Assembly: GCF_036186745.1 (NCBI RefSeq)
Contig: NZ_CP108086.1
Location: 62,001 to 126,000, forward strand
Source of the DNA: Microbispora hainanensis
GTDB lineage: Bacteria > Actinomycetota > Actinomycetes > Streptosporangiales > Streptosporangiaceae
Direction: 5' to 3'
DNA: 64,000 bases
Positions within the stretch are counted from its first letter, which is position 1. Each line of letters opens with the position of its first letter. Of the stretch, positions 36,987 through 45,024 are shown piece by piece. Under the pieces are notes generated by a model that searched no databases, was not told where the DNA came from, and worked only from the letters and a program-made list of their open reading frames with translations. A program made the position numbers and the translations under genes.

Positions 36987-37087
36987 CACAGGGAGTATCA
37001 CAGCAGTACTCTGGCGGGGACTCGCACTGGTCCGCACAGTGACCATTGGAACGCAGACCGGCATGGAAAGTGTGGCTTGAGCCAATT

Positions 37088-37870
37088 TCATCCTCGGGAG
37101 GCGTGTGCTACCCGATGGTTCTGAAGGACCGCGATGGCTTTGACCAGGTGGCCGGTCTTGCTCGGGCTACATCGCAGCTTGCGCAGGATGCGCCAACTCT
37201 TGAGCTGGGCGTTCGCGCGCTCACCAGGCCCGCGGAGCTTGGCGTGTGACCGGTTGGCCTGCTTTTGAGACTCGGGCTTGTTCCTGCCCTTGTACGGCGT
37301 GATCAGCACCTCGGCCCCGGCGCCCTGATAGGCCTTGTCGGCCAGGGTGATGATCCCGGCTTGGTCGAGCGCGCGCAGGATGCCCCAGATCCGGGCGGCG
37401 GTCAGGTCGTGGGTCTTGCCTGGCAGCGCACCGGAGGTCCACACGATGGTCCCGTCCGGTCCCGCGATGACCTGCACGTTCATCCCATGCACGCGATGCT
37501 TGCCCGAGTAGTAGGGCCGGTCGGCCTTCACTCGGTCGGTGCGGATGAGCGTGCCGTCCAAGACCAGGTAGTGCAGGCCGTCCTTCGTGGCCTTCCGCAG
37601 CGCCGTCGCCAGTTTCGGTGATCGAGCCGACAGCAGGGCGACGGTTTCCTCCACATACCGCCACGCGGTGGCCGCCGACACTCCGAAACCCGCTCCGACC
37701 TCGGCGAATGTCTCGCCCTTGCGCAGATAGACCAGCACCAGGAGCGCCTGCTGCCCGGGGTTGAGCCGCCGCCACGTCGATCCGATGGCCTTGCGCCGCC
37801 TGCGGATCAGTCCGGCCACGTAGTTCAGCGTTGAACGCGACAAATCGACGGCAGCACGATAGAACAGCAC
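37088..37870 (-). CDS. IS5-family DDE transposase
   Basis: A 260-residue transposase with an N-terminal helix-turn-helix (GETFAEVGAGFGVSAATAWRYVEE) and a DDE_Tnp_4 catalytic domain: LVLDGTLIRTDR (first Asp), the KTHDLTAAR region, LADKAYQGAGAE (second Asp) and GPGERANAQLKSWRILRKLR (Glu). It moves by cut-and-paste of its short element. The length is complete for single-ORF members of this group. It is adjacent to the IS110 element, making a composite insertion zone. Confidence 0.88.
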   Translation of the reverse strand: MLFYRAAVDLSRSTLNYVAGLIRRRRKAIGSTWRRLNPGQQALLVLVYLRKGETFAEVGAGFGVSAATAWRYVEETVALLSARSPKLATALRKATKDGLHYLVLDGTLIRTDRVKADRPYYSGKHRVHGMNVQVIAGPDGTIVWTSGALPGKTHDLTAARIWGILRALDQAGIITLADKAYQGAGAEVLITPYKGRNKPESQKQANRSHAKLRGPGERANAQLKSWRILRKLRCSPSKTGHLVKAIAVLQNHRVAHASRG

Positions 37871-37961
37871 CCGAAGCTCCTGGCGATGACGGTGATGGTT
37901 GTGGTGATCAACCCGTCTACCAGGAGCTTCGCCACATCATGAGGAAAACCCGAGCATCGCG
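37088..37961 (-). mobile_element. IS5-type insertion sequence, ends approximate
   Basis: The span holds one transposase gene. Imperfect inverted ends are suggested by ATCCTCGGG at 37090-37098 and CCCGAGCAT at 37949-37957 (8 of 9 matched). If so, the transposase stop codon lies at the very edge of the element. A 12-bp inverted repeat (CGAAGCTCCTGG at 37872 and CCAGGAGCTTCG at 37920) flanks a 36-bp loop upstream of the gene. No target duplication was identified. The right end lies about 50 bp before the ATPase gene start. Confidence 0.45.
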
Positions 37962-38010
37962 ATCATGCTGTGACCGGCTTAGCCGCCCGGCGGATGAAAA
38001 ACGTTCCTTG

Positions 38011-39204
38011 ATGGAGAAGCGGCTGATCGAGCTCGAGGTGGAGAACTTCCGCAGCCTGCGAAAAGTGGCGCTTCCCCTGGGGCCGCTCAATGTGCTCGTC
38101 GGCGCGAACGGCGCAGGAAAAACCAATATCCTCGAAGTGTTCCGATTTCTCGCGGACGTGATCCGGACCGACCTGCAGCCGGCACTCGACCTTCGCGGCG
38201 GGTTCGACGAGGTCGCCTTCTGGGGTGGGGACAAGCCACCGACCTCCATCCAGATCAAACTGAAGGCGAACTGGACGACTCACAGCAGCCCGAACGCACC
38301 CGACGAGTACTCACTACGGATCGAGCAGCGCAGCGGCAGATCCCTCTCCCGGCGGGAGACATTCCAATTCAAACGGACGCAGGGACGCGGCCGCCGAATC
38401 ACGATCTCCGGCCAGAAGGTCAATGTCGTTCAAATCGGTAAAGACCGGGCCGAGTCCCCTGCGCACTCCATCGGAATCCAGCGGCTGAGCAGCGGCCTCT
38501 CCACGCTTCCACGGCTCACAGATGACGAGGGAGGGACCGAGGTGGCGACGGTGGCGCAGCGGCTCGCGTCCTTCCGGGTCTTCGATGTGAACGTCGGATC
38601 CGCCCGCATGCCGAGTCGCTTTCCACACGGGATGGATGCTTTGGAGGACGACGCCGCCAACATGGCCGCGTTTCTTCTGACGCTGCGAAGCCGTGACGAG
38701 GAGGCGTTCCAGAGGCTGGAGGCCGACGCGATCGAGGTGCTTCCACAGCTCACCGGAATTGATTTCGAATTTCCCTCTGGTCCCGCGCGCGAGGTCATCG
38801 TCATCCTCCACGAGCGAGGACTTCGCAGACGGACGCAGCTCGCCGACGCATCGTACGGAACGATCCGCCTCCTCGGTCTCCTTTCCCTGCTTTACGACCC
38901 CAGCCCCCCGGCCCTGACGTGCATCGAGGAGATCGATCACGGCTTGCATCCCCAAGCTCTGGAACTTCTCGTGGAGCGGCTCCGCGAAGCCAGCCTACGG
39001 ACGCAGTTCCTCATCGCCACGCACTCCCCTGCCCTTGCCGACAGGCTGCACCCGGACGAGCTGGTCGTCTGCGAACGCCGAGACGACGGATCTTCCGCGA
39101 TACCCGCTATCTCCCATAAGCAGATCCGTGACATCGTCACGCGAAGCGAAGGGCTTCCTCTCGGCGAACTGTGGTTCTCGGGCGCCCTGGGAGGCGATCT
39201 GTGA
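38011..39204 (+). CDS. AAA/OLD-like ATPase, first gene of a candidate defence pair
   Basis: A 397-residue SMC/ABC-type ATPase (AAA_21/AAA_15 group). It begins LIELEVENFRSLRKVALPLGPLNVLVGANGAGKTNILEVF (Walker A), has the signature-like ASYGTIRLLGLLSLL, then Walker B ALTCIEEIDHGLHPQALELL and the switch FLIATHSPALADRL. It carries no nuclease domain itself. The following gene starts with a GTG overlapping its stop (GTGA) and encodes a TOPRIM-like protein, so the pair recalls split ATPase/TOPRIM systems such as PARIS (AriA/AriB) or split OLD nucleases. Coding GC is lower than in the surrounding core genes, supporting transfer. Confidence 0.78.
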   Translation: MEKRLIELEVENFRSLRKVALPLGPLNVLVGANGAGKTNILEVFRFLADVIRTDLQPALDLRGGFDEVAFWGGDKPPTSIQIKLKANWTTHSSPNAPDEYSLRIEQRSGRSLSRRETFQFKRTQGRGRRITISGQKVNVVQIGKDRAESPAHSIGIQRLSSGLSTLPRLTDDEGGTEVATVAQRLASFRVFDVNVGSARMPSRFPHGMDALEDDAANMAAFLLTLRSRDEEAFQRLEADAIEVLPQLTGIDFEFPSGPAREVIVILHERGLRRRTQLADASYGTIRLLGLLSLLYDPSPPALTCIEEIDHGLHPQALELLVERLREASLRTQFLIATHSPALADRLHPDELVVCERRDDGSSAIPAISHKQIRDIVTRSEGLPLGELWFSGALGGDL

Positions 39205-39874
39205 CCCCGCGAGGCGGCACTCGTGTGCGTGCCACGAAGAAGCCCGTCGTGGTTCTCGCCGGCGAGGACAGCAACGACCGGCGCTGCCTCCGCATCGTGT
39301 TGGAAGCCCTGTGCCCGCAGATGAAAGGGAGGCTCGTGGAGATCAACGAGCCTGTCCGTTTACGGCAGGCCACCGGTCAGAGACTCACCGATCGAGTGAA
39401 CAAACTCGCCAGACTGGCCGCGCGCGGGCCGCCAGGGAGAAGGCCGAACTCGCCTGCTTTTTCGTCCATGAGGATCTCGACGCCGTCGACGGCGAAGAGT
39501 ACGTCCGGATCCGCGACCGGGTGCAGGACGCCCTCGACAGGGAGATGAATTCGGCTCATTACGGGCTGGCCGCGTGGGAGACGGAAGCGTGGATGTTCCT
39601 GTTCCCGAAAGCGTTGAAGGCGTTCGTGTCCTCCTGGGAGGTGCCGAGCAAATACCTGGGACGAGACACGGGGAAAATACATGACCCGAAGAAGGTCCTC
39701 ATGAACGAGATCGGAACCCCGTCCCGCCGCTACCGGGAGTCGGATGCACCCGGGGTGCTGGAAAAGGCGGTCTCCCTGGGTTCCCTGAGAGAGTTGTCCG
39801 GTTCGAACCGATCATGGAGCGATCTCTGCGCCAGCGTGGAGCGCTGCTGCGGGGAACACCTCGGGAACCGATAG
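39201..39874 (+). pseudogene. TOPRIM-like partner gene, frameshifted
   Basis: The GTG at 39201 (GTGA overlap with the ATPase stop) opens KKPVVVLAGEDSNDRRCLRIVLEAL, a TOPRIM-like first motif with acidic residues. After NKLARLAARG near 39430 the frame becomes nonsense and ends at 39548. In the frame one base earlier the protein continues: ARAAREKAELACFFVHEDLDAVDG, with the second TOPRIM motif DLD, then a helical C-terminal part to 39874. One missing base in the GC-run around 39419-39431 explains it; programmed -1 frameshifting is less likely because no slippery heptamer is seen. Restored length would be about 224 residues. It is the likely nuclease/effector of the pair. Confidence 0.72.
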
Positions 39875-39984
39875 TTCCGCTGCTTCCCGCTGTCGGGCAG
39901 CACCGCGTCACTCCTGGGGAATTTCACCCTCACCGACTCAGTCGAACCCGCCACCGGTCTCCGCCCGGGACAGGAAGGGCCTGT

Positions 39985-40011
39985 TTGGCACTCAGGTCAG
40001 GAGAGTGCTAA
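39985..40011 (+). promoter_or_regulatory. CIRCE (HrcA) heat-shock operator upstream of a glycosyltransferase
   Basis: TTGGCACTC, nine bases, then GAGTGCTAA: this matches the CIRCE consensus TTAGCACTC-N9-GAGTGCTAA with a single change, which is the same TTGG variant often found before actinomycete groES. TTGGCA may also serve as the -35 box, with the -10 near 40008. No chaperone gene follows; the next start is the GT4 glycosyltransferase 110 bp downstream. Confidence 0.85.
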
Positions 40012-40121
40012 CAGTAGTGACGTCGCCGGCGCGGGCGCTGGGACCGAGCACTACGACGCGTACGCGGCGGCGGTGATTCCTACGCCGAAGACCGTGGATG
40101 CGTATCGGAGGTGTACTCGTC

Positions 40122-41243
40122 ATGCGTTCAGTGAGCGATCTTCACCCCGCCCGGTCCCGCTCCGGTGGCCTGCGGATCGCGATGGTCGCCCCGCCCTGGT
40201 ACGAACTGCCGCCCCGGGCGTACGGCGGCATCGAGGCCATGGTGTCCGATCTGACCACCGCCCTCGTGCGCCGTGGTCACACGGTGACGCTCATCGGCGC
40301 GGGACGCGCCGACACCCCGGCGGACTACGTCGCCACCTATCCCGAGGCCCCCTCGTCGCGCATCGGAGAGCCGCTGCCCGAGGTGGTGCACGCGGCGGCC
40401 GCCGCGGCCACGCTGGCCTCCCTCGACGTCGACATCGTCCACGACCACTCCCTGGCCGGCCCGCTCACCGCGGCCTCCCGTACGGCCCCGACGCTGGTGA
40501 CCGTGCACGGCGCGATCGACGACGACCTGGGCGAGTTCTACCGCAGGCTGGGCGGCACGGTCTCGCTGGCCGCCATCTCCGGCTCCCAGCGCGGGTCGGC
40601 CTCCGACCTGAACTGGGCCGGTGTGGTGCACAACGCCGTTGACGCCGCGAGCTTCCCCTACCGGGCGGACAAGGAAGACTGGCTCCTGTGGCTGGGCAGG
40701 TTCAGCCCGGACAAGGGCGCCCACCTGGCCATCGACGCCGCCCGCGCGGCCGGGCGCAGGATCCTCCTCGCGGGCAAGCTGACCGAGCCGTCCGAGCACG
40801 ACTACTTCTCCAGGTTCGTCCGTCCCCGTCTGGGCGCGGACGCCGAATACGTGGGCGAGGCCGACGCCGCCCGCAAGCGCGACCTGCTGTCGCGGGCCCG
40901 CTGCCTGCTGTTCCCCATCCAGTGGGAGGAGCCGTTCGGGCTGGTGATGATCGAGGCGATGGCGTGCGGCACGCCGGTGGTCACCCTGCGCCGCGGCGCT
41001 GCCCCCGAGGTCGTGGTGGACGGCGTCACCGGTTTCGTGCGCACCTCGCCGGACGAGCTGCCGGACGCGGTCGAGCGGGCCGGCGACCTGGATCCCCGCG
41101 CCTGCCGCGCCCACGTCGAGCGGCACTTCGACGTCTCGGTGATGGCAGAGGGATATGAGCGCCTCTATCGGCAGGTGATCGCCGGGGCCGCGCTGCGCGA
41201 CCGCACCGCCGTCCCCGCTTCCGCCCCCGCTCTCGCCGGCTGA
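40122..41243 (+). CDS. GT4-family glycosyltransferase
   Basis: A 373-residue retaining GT-B enzyme. The N-terminal half starts LRIAMVAPPWYELPPRAYGGIEAMVSDL; the donor-binding half has LLWLGRFSPDKGAHLAIDAAR and the family motif EEPFGLVMIEAMACGTPVV with EX7E-type acidic residues. It transfers a sugar from a nucleotide donor to an unknown acceptor (glycolipid, glycan or metabolite). The ATG at 40122 follows GGAGGT; a second in-frame ATG lies 24 nt upstream. The only promoter-like signal is the CIRCE element, so expression may be heat-induced. Confidence 0.88.
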   Translation: MRSVSDLHPARSRSGGLRIAMVAPPWYELPPRAYGGIEAMVSDLTTALVRRGHTVTLIGAGRADTPADYVATYPEAPSSRIGEPLPEVVHAAAAAATLASLDVDIVHDHSLAGPLTAASRTAPTLVTVHGAIDDDLGEFYRRLGGTVSLAAISGSQRGSASDLNWAGVVHNAVDAASFPYRADKEDWLLWLGRFSPDKGAHLAIDAARAAGRRILLAGKLTEPSEHDYFSRFVRPRLGADAEYVGEADAARKRDLLSRARCLLFPIQWEEPFGLVMIEAMACGTPVVTLRRGAAPEVVVDGVTGFVRTSPDELPDAVERAGDLDPRACRAHVERHFDVSVMAEGYERLYRQVIAGAALRDRTAVPASAPALAG

Positions 41244-41319
41244 CCGGCCGGCCGGCCCGCCCGCGCCCTTGCCACGCCCCGCCGGGGACGCCGCGGGCGG
41301 GCCGGACCGGCTCCGTGGC

Positions 41320-42018
41320 TCAGCCCGCGTGATCCGCGTACGCGGCCAGGAGCTGGGCCTCCGCGGTGTCGAAGTACGCGAGCAGCTCCCGTTCGGCCCG
41401 TTCTGGATCGCCCTCGATCAGCAGCGTGGCGATTCGCGCGTTGTCTCCCAGGTAGGGCTCGTGGAAGGTCCTGAGCTCGCCCATCACGTGGAAGGCCAGC
41501 CGAAGCTCGGCGAGCAGGCGCGCCATGGTCTCGTCCACGCGGGGACTGGCCAGCAGCGCGGTGATCGCGCGGTGGAACCGCATGTTGGCGGTGCCGACGG
41601 CCGCCCAGTCGCCGACCTCCGCCGCCGCCTGCCCCTTCTCGACGTGGCGCCGCACCTCCTCCACGGCCTCTCGCGGGGCCGTGACGGACGCCCGTACGCC
41701 CGCCGTTTCGAGGATGCGGCGCATGGCGTAGATGTCGGCCACGTCGGCCGCGGCGAGCTTGCGGACGAAGACCCCGCGGTGCAGCTCGTGCACCAGCAGG
41801 TTCTCGTGCGACAGCAGCCGGAACGCCTCTCTGAGCGTGTTGCGGGAGACGCCGAGGAGGTTGCCGATCGTCTCCTCCGACAGGCGGGTGCCCGGCGGCA
41901 GGGAGCCGTCGATGACGTTCTCCCGCAGGACGTCGGCGACCAGCTCCGCGGCACTGGCCCTATCGAGCACCGGCCGAGCCGCGCTCAACCGTGCCGCCCA
42001 GTCCGCCATAGCCGTCAT
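41320..42018 (-). CDS. FadR-subfamily GntR regulator of the 5-oxoproline operon
   Basis: A 232-residue regulator. It has a GntR winged helix (GTRLSEETIGNLLGVSRNTLREAFRLLSHENLL) and an FCD domain with NMRFHRAITALLASPRVDE and further metal-type residues. It is divergent from the transporter-pxpABC operon, with a GGTGATCACC palindrome in between, and is the obvious local regulator. GTG 42021 directly precedes the ATG chosen here. A 5-oxoproline-related ligand is inference. Confidence 0.87.
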   Translation of the reverse strand: MTAMADWAARLSAARPVLDRASAAELVADVLRENVIDGSLPPGTRLSEETIGNLLGVSRNTLREAFRLLSHENLLVHELHRGVFVRKLAAADVADIYAMRRILETAGVRASVTAPREAVEEVRRHVEKGQAAAEVGDWAAVGTANMRFHRAITALLASPRVDETMARLLAELRLAFHVMGELRTFHEPYLGDNARIATLLIEGDPERAERELLAYFDTAEAQLLAAYADHAG

Positions 42019-42080
42019 CACCGCAACCCCTTTTCGACCGCCGGATCAGTCCCAGCTTAGGCCGCGGCAGGCCCGCCGGA

Positions 42081-42096
42081 TTCGGTGATCACCAAT
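42081..42096. promoter_or_regulatory. GntR-type operator in the divergent pxp promoter region
   Basis: GGTGATCACC (42084-42093) is a perfect 10-bp palindrome in TTCGGTGATCACCAAT, of the TNGGT-N4-ACCNA kind used by FadR-subfamily GntR proteins. A second partial copy, ATGATCAC, follows at about 42106. It lies 63 bp from the gntR start and about 115 bp from the transporter start. Confidence 0.65.
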
Positions 42097-42208
42097 GGAT
42101 TTCGCATGATCACACGGAGTTGTGGCACAGAAGTAACCTACAAGAGTCTTGATGAATCGTTGAACAATCCTCTAATTTCCAGGGGAGGTGAAGCAAAGGA
42201 GTTTCCGT

Positions 42209-43450
42209 ATGAACCCACCCCCCGGCACCCAGACGACCTCGCCCGCGGGCACCACGAGCGGAGGACGGCGCTCGGCGCTGCTCGGCGCGATGTTCCTCAT
42301 GGCCACGAGCGCCATCGGCCCCGGCTTCATCACCCAGACGACGACGTTCACGGCGCAGCTCGGGGCGGCGTTCGCGTTCGTTATCGTCGCGTCGATCCTC
42401 GTCGACATCGCCGTCCAGCTGAACGTGTGGCGGGTGATCGGCGTCTCCGGCATGCGCGCCCAGACGCTAGGCAACCGGGTGCTGCCCGGTTCGGGATACT
42501 TCCTGGCCGCCCTCGTGGCGTTCGGCGGCCTGGTGTTCAACATCGGCAACGTCGGCGGCGCGGCGCTCGGCCTGAACGCCCTCGCGGGGATCGACGTCAA
42601 GATCGGCGGCACGGTGTCCGCCCTGATCGCCGTCGCCATCTTCCTCAGCAAGAAGGCCGGCGTGGCCGTCGACCGGATCGTCGTCGTCCTCGGCGTCGTG
42701 ATGGTGGCGCTGACGCTGTACGTGGCGGTCGTCTCGGACCCGCCGGTGGGCGAGGCCCTGCGGCAGACGGTGCTGCCGGACAAGGTCGACTTCCTCGCCG
42801 TCACGACGCTGATCGGCGGCACGGTCGGGGGCTACATCACCTACGCGGGGGCGCACCGGCTGATCGACGCGGGCGTGACCGGACCGCGCAACGCCGGTCA
42901 GATCTCCCGCGGCTCGATCACCGGCATCCTCGTCACCGGTGTCATGCGCGTGATCCTCTTCCTCGCCTCGCTCGGCGTGGTGGCCGGAGGCTTCAAGCTC
43001 GCCGCCGGCTCCACCAACCCGGCCGCCGACATCTTCGCGAGCGCGGCGGGCGAGGTGGGCCTGCGGCTGTTCGGCGTCGTCCTGTGGGCCGCGGCCATCA
43101 CCTCGGTCATCGGCGCCTCGTACACGTCGGTGTCGTTCCTCGCCAGCTTCTCGCCCCGTACGGACCGCTACCGCTCGTGGATCACGGTGGCCTTCATCGT
43201 GGTCTCGACGGCGGTCTTCCTGCTCCTCGGCAAGGCTCCGGCCAACCTGCTGATCCTCGCCGGAGCGCTCAACGGCCTCATCCTGCCCGTCGGCCTGGCC
43301 GTGATCCTCTGGGTCGCCGCACGCCGTCGTGATCTCATGGGCGGATACCGCTACCCTGTCTGGCTGCTCGGGATCGGTGTGCTCGCCTGGGCGCTGACCA
43401 TCTATCTCGGCTGGAACTCCCTCAGCGGGATCAGCGCGCTCTGGAGCTGA
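42209..43450 (+). CDS. NRAMP-like transporter (YcsG type), probable 5-oxoproline operon permease
   Basis: A 413-residue membrane protein with about eleven hydrophobic segments. It is of the NRAMP superfamily, but the metal-binding motifs are absent: TM1 reads [11 protein letters not shown] instead of DPGN, and the TM6 region ([13 protein letters not shown]) lacks the Met-Pro-His motif. In Bacillus subtilis the relative ycsG sits with ycsF (pxpA) and kipI-kipA (pxpB-pxpC), the same order as here. It is therefore more likely to move an organic substrate such as 5-oxoproline than Mn2+ or Fe2+. AAAGGAG precedes ATG 42209; GTG 42188 is an alternative. The pxpA start follows after one base. Confidence 0.82.
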   Translation: MNPPPGTQTTSPAGTTSGGRRSALLGAMFLMATSAIGPGFITQTTTFTAQLGAAFAFVIVASILVDIAVQLNVWRVIGVSGMRAQTLGNRVLPGSGYFLAALVAFGGLVFNIGNVGGAALGLNALAGIDVKIGGTVSALIAVAIFLSKKAGVAVDRIVVVLGVVMVALTLYVAVVSDPPVGEALRQTVLPDKVDFLAVTTLIGGTVGGYITYAGAHRLIDAGVTGPRNAGQISRGSITGILVTGVMRVILFLASLGVVAGGFKLAAGSTNPAADIFASAAGEVGLRLFGVVLWAAAITSVIGASYTSVSFLASFSPRTDRYRSWITVAFIVVSTAVFLLLGKAPANLLILAGALNGLILPVGLAVILWVAARRRDLMGGYRYPVWLLGIGVLAWALTIYLGWNSLSGISALWS

Positions 43451-43451
43451 C

Positions 43452-44285
43452 GTGTCATACCCGACCATGCGCATCGACCTCAACTCCGATCTGGGCGAGG
43501 GCTTCGGCCGGTGGACCCTCGGCGACGACGACGCGCTGTTGTCGATCGTCACGAGCGCCAACGTCGCCTGCGGGTTCCACGCGGGAGACCCGGTCATCAT
43601 GCGGCGCACCTGCGAGACCGCGGCCGCGCGCGGCGTGGTGATCGGTGCCCAGGTCGGCTATCGCGACCTGGCGGGCTTCGGGCGGCGCTTCATCGACGTG
43701 CCGCCCGTCGAGCTCGCCGACGACGTCATCTACCAGATCGGCGCGCTGGACGCCTTCGCGCGGGTGGCGGGCACCAGGGTCAGGTACGTCAAGCCGCACG
43801 GCGCGCTCTACAACGCGATCGTGCACCACGAGGCGCAGGCCGCCGCGGTCGTCGCGGCCGTGCGGGCCTACGACCCCGGCCTGCCGGTGCTCGGCCTGCC
43901 CGGCTCGGCGTGGCTGCGCCAGGCGTCCAGGGCAGGCCTCACCACGGTCGCCGAATGCTTCGCCGACCGCGCCTACACCCGCGAGGGCAGGCTGGTGCCG
44001 CGCGGCGTGCCCGGCGCCGTCCTGCACGACCCCGCCCAGGTCGCCGCGCGCAGCGTACGCATGGCCAGGGGCGAGCCGATCGAGGCCGTCGACGGGACGC
44101 CGCTCACCATCACGGCCGACTCGATCTGCGTGCACGGCGACAGCCCCGGCGCCGTCGCCATGGCGATCGAGGTTCGTGACGCGCTCAAGGCGAACGGCAT
44201 CGGCCTGGTGCCGTTCGCGGGGCAGCCGTTGGAAGAGCAGCCGCTCATGGACACGAAGGCGTCGTTCGCGGAGGAGCGGGCGTGA
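43452..44285 (+). CDS. pxpA: 5-oxoprolinase subunit A (LamB/YcsF family)
   Basis: A 277-residue Pxp[56 protein letters not shown] and the [10 protein letters not shown] block are all diagnostic. With PxpB and PxpC it hydrolyses 5-oxoproline (pyroglutamate) to glutamate using ATP, a housekeeping detoxification. The GTG at 43452 follows the transporter stop by one base, so it depends on coupling; an internal ATG at 43467 also fits the N-terminus. The stop overlaps the pxpB GTG. Confidence 0.95.
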   Translation: MSYPTMRIDLNSDLGEGFGRWTLGDDDALLSIVTSANVACGFHAGDPVIMRRTCETAAARGVVIGAQVGYRDLAGFGRRFIDVPPVELADDVIYQIGALDAFARVAGTRVRYVKPHGALYNAIVHHEAQAAAVVAAVRAYDPGLPVLGLPGSAWLRQASRAGLTTVAECFADRAYTREGRLVPRGVPGAVLHDPAQVAARSVRMARGEPIEAVDGTPLTITADSICVHGDSPGAVAMAIEVRDALKANGIGLVPFAGQPLEEQPLMDTKASFAEERA

Positions 44286-44893
44286 ACGCACGGCTGCACC
44301 GCTGTGGCGAGCACGCGGTCCTGGTCGAGCTCGACCGCCTTGAGGAGGTCGTCGCCCTCTACGATGCCCTCGCGGCCGACCCTCCTCGGGGGATAGTCGA
44401 CCTCGTCCCCGCGGCGCGTACGCTGCTCGTCCGGTTCGAGCCGCCGGCACGTCACTCCGAGGTGGAGTCCGCCGTCCTGTCCGTACGGCCGGCCGCGGGC
44501 CGCCTGGCGACGACCGAGGAGGTGGTGATCCCGGTGGTGTACGACGGCGACGACCTCGCGGACGTGGCCCGGCTGACCGGGCTCACCGAACGCGAGGTCG
44601 TGGCGGCGCACACCGGGACGGCGTGGACGGTCGCCTTCTGCGGTTTCGCCCCCGGCTTCGGCTATCTGATCGGCGGCGATCCCCGGCTGGCCGTGCCCCG
44701 GCGGCCGGAGTCGCGCGTACGCGTGCCGACCGGCGCCGTAGCGCTCGCCGGGGAGTTCAGCGGGGTCTACCCGCGCGAGTCGCCGGGCGGCTGGCAGCTC
44801 ATCGGGCGCACCGAGACCGTGGTGTGGGACATCGCCGCCGACCCGCCCGCCCTGCTGCGCCCGGGGGTCCGGGTGCGGTTCGCGGAGGCGTAG
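44282..44893 (+). CDS. pxpB: 5-oxoprolinase subunit B
   Basis: A 203-residue protein of the KipI/allophanate-hydrolase-subunit-1 fold. Diagnostic segments are [46 protein letters not shown], the [38 protein letters not shown] block and the terminal [10 protein letters not shown]. It forms the ATP-dependent 5-oxoprolinase with PxpC. Its GTG overlaps the pxpA stop (GTGA). Unlike the tight joint before it, a 105-bp repeat-rich spacer follows before pxpC. Confidence 0.94.
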   Translation: MNARLHRCGEHAVLVELDRLEEVVALYDALAADPPRGIVDLVPAARTLLVRFEPPARHSEVESAVLSVRPAAGRLATTEEVVIPVVYDGDDLADVARLTGLTEREVVAAHTGTAWTVAFCGFAPGFGYLIGGDPRLAVPRRPESRVRVPTGAVALAGEFSGVYPRESPGGWQLIGRTETVVWDIAADPPALLRPGVRVRFAEA

Positions 44894-44895
44894 CC

Positions 44896-45024
44896 GTGAG
44901 CGAGGCGTCATGAGCACGCCGGAGGTGAGCGGGAAAACGGCGGGCGGGTCGGCGGTGAGCGGTACGGCCGTGAGCGGGTCGGCGATGAGCGGAGGGTCAT
45001 GAGCGAGCAGGCGGTGAGCGGGCC
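44896..45024 (+). repeat. ATGAGC/GTGAGC start-codon repeat between pxpB and pxpC
   Basis: From 44896 the sequence (A/G)TGAGCG recurs at least seven times, in the last part at 14-15-bp steps (GTGAGCGGTACGGCC, GTGAGCGGGTCGGCG, ATGAGCGGAGGGTC, ATGAGCGAGCAGGCG). Several copies are potential start codons. The context around 44896-44915 and that around the pxpC ATG are near-copies (GTCATGAGC in both), so the spacer appears to have grown by duplication of the pxpC start. Confidence 0.75.
44910..45002 (+). CDS. 30-codon coupling ORF before pxpC
   Basis: ATG 44910 overlaps the TGA of a five-codon ORF (GTG 44896) and its own TGA overlaps the pxpC ATG (ATGA). The peptide is a simple Val-Ser-Gly-Thr-Ala repeat with no domain. 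It would let ribosomes that finish pxpB re-initiate and reach pxpC without a long untranslated gap. It is probably a by-product of the repeat; the peptide itself need not matter. Confidence 0.5.
   Translation: MSTPEVSGKTAGGSAVSGTAVSGSAMSGGS

Larger units (their letters stand above)
35498..36999 (+). mobile_element. IS110-family insertion sequence with candidate bridge-RNA region
   Basis: The element consists of about 240 bp of left non-coding DNA, a DEDD transposase and a very short right end, the architecture of IS110-group elements. Ends are proposed from sequence identity: the left end begins near 35499 (TGTGATCACTA) and the right end near 36997 (ACAGGGAGTA then TC). No terminal inverted repeats are seen, as expected. 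An ATC is present at both proposed edges (35497-35499 and 36997-36999) and could contain the dinucleotide core. It lies upstream of the dnaE2 SOS promoter without breaking it. Confidence 0.7.

Noticed and set aside
37872..37931. 12-bp inverted repeat as the terminal repeat of the IS5 element
   Set aside because: Both arms lie on the same side of the transposase gene, so it forms a hairpin rather than a pair of element ends.
39201..39560. Programmed -1 ribosomal frameshift in the TOPRIM gene
   Set aside because: The switch lies in a GC run without a canonical X-XXY-YYZ slippery heptamer, and no clear downstream stem was found; a one-base loss is simpler.
41081..41319. Second GT gene or terminator between the glycosyltransferase and the GntR regulator
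   Set aside because: The short convergent gap is GC-rich but no stable hairpin or coding signature was convincing.
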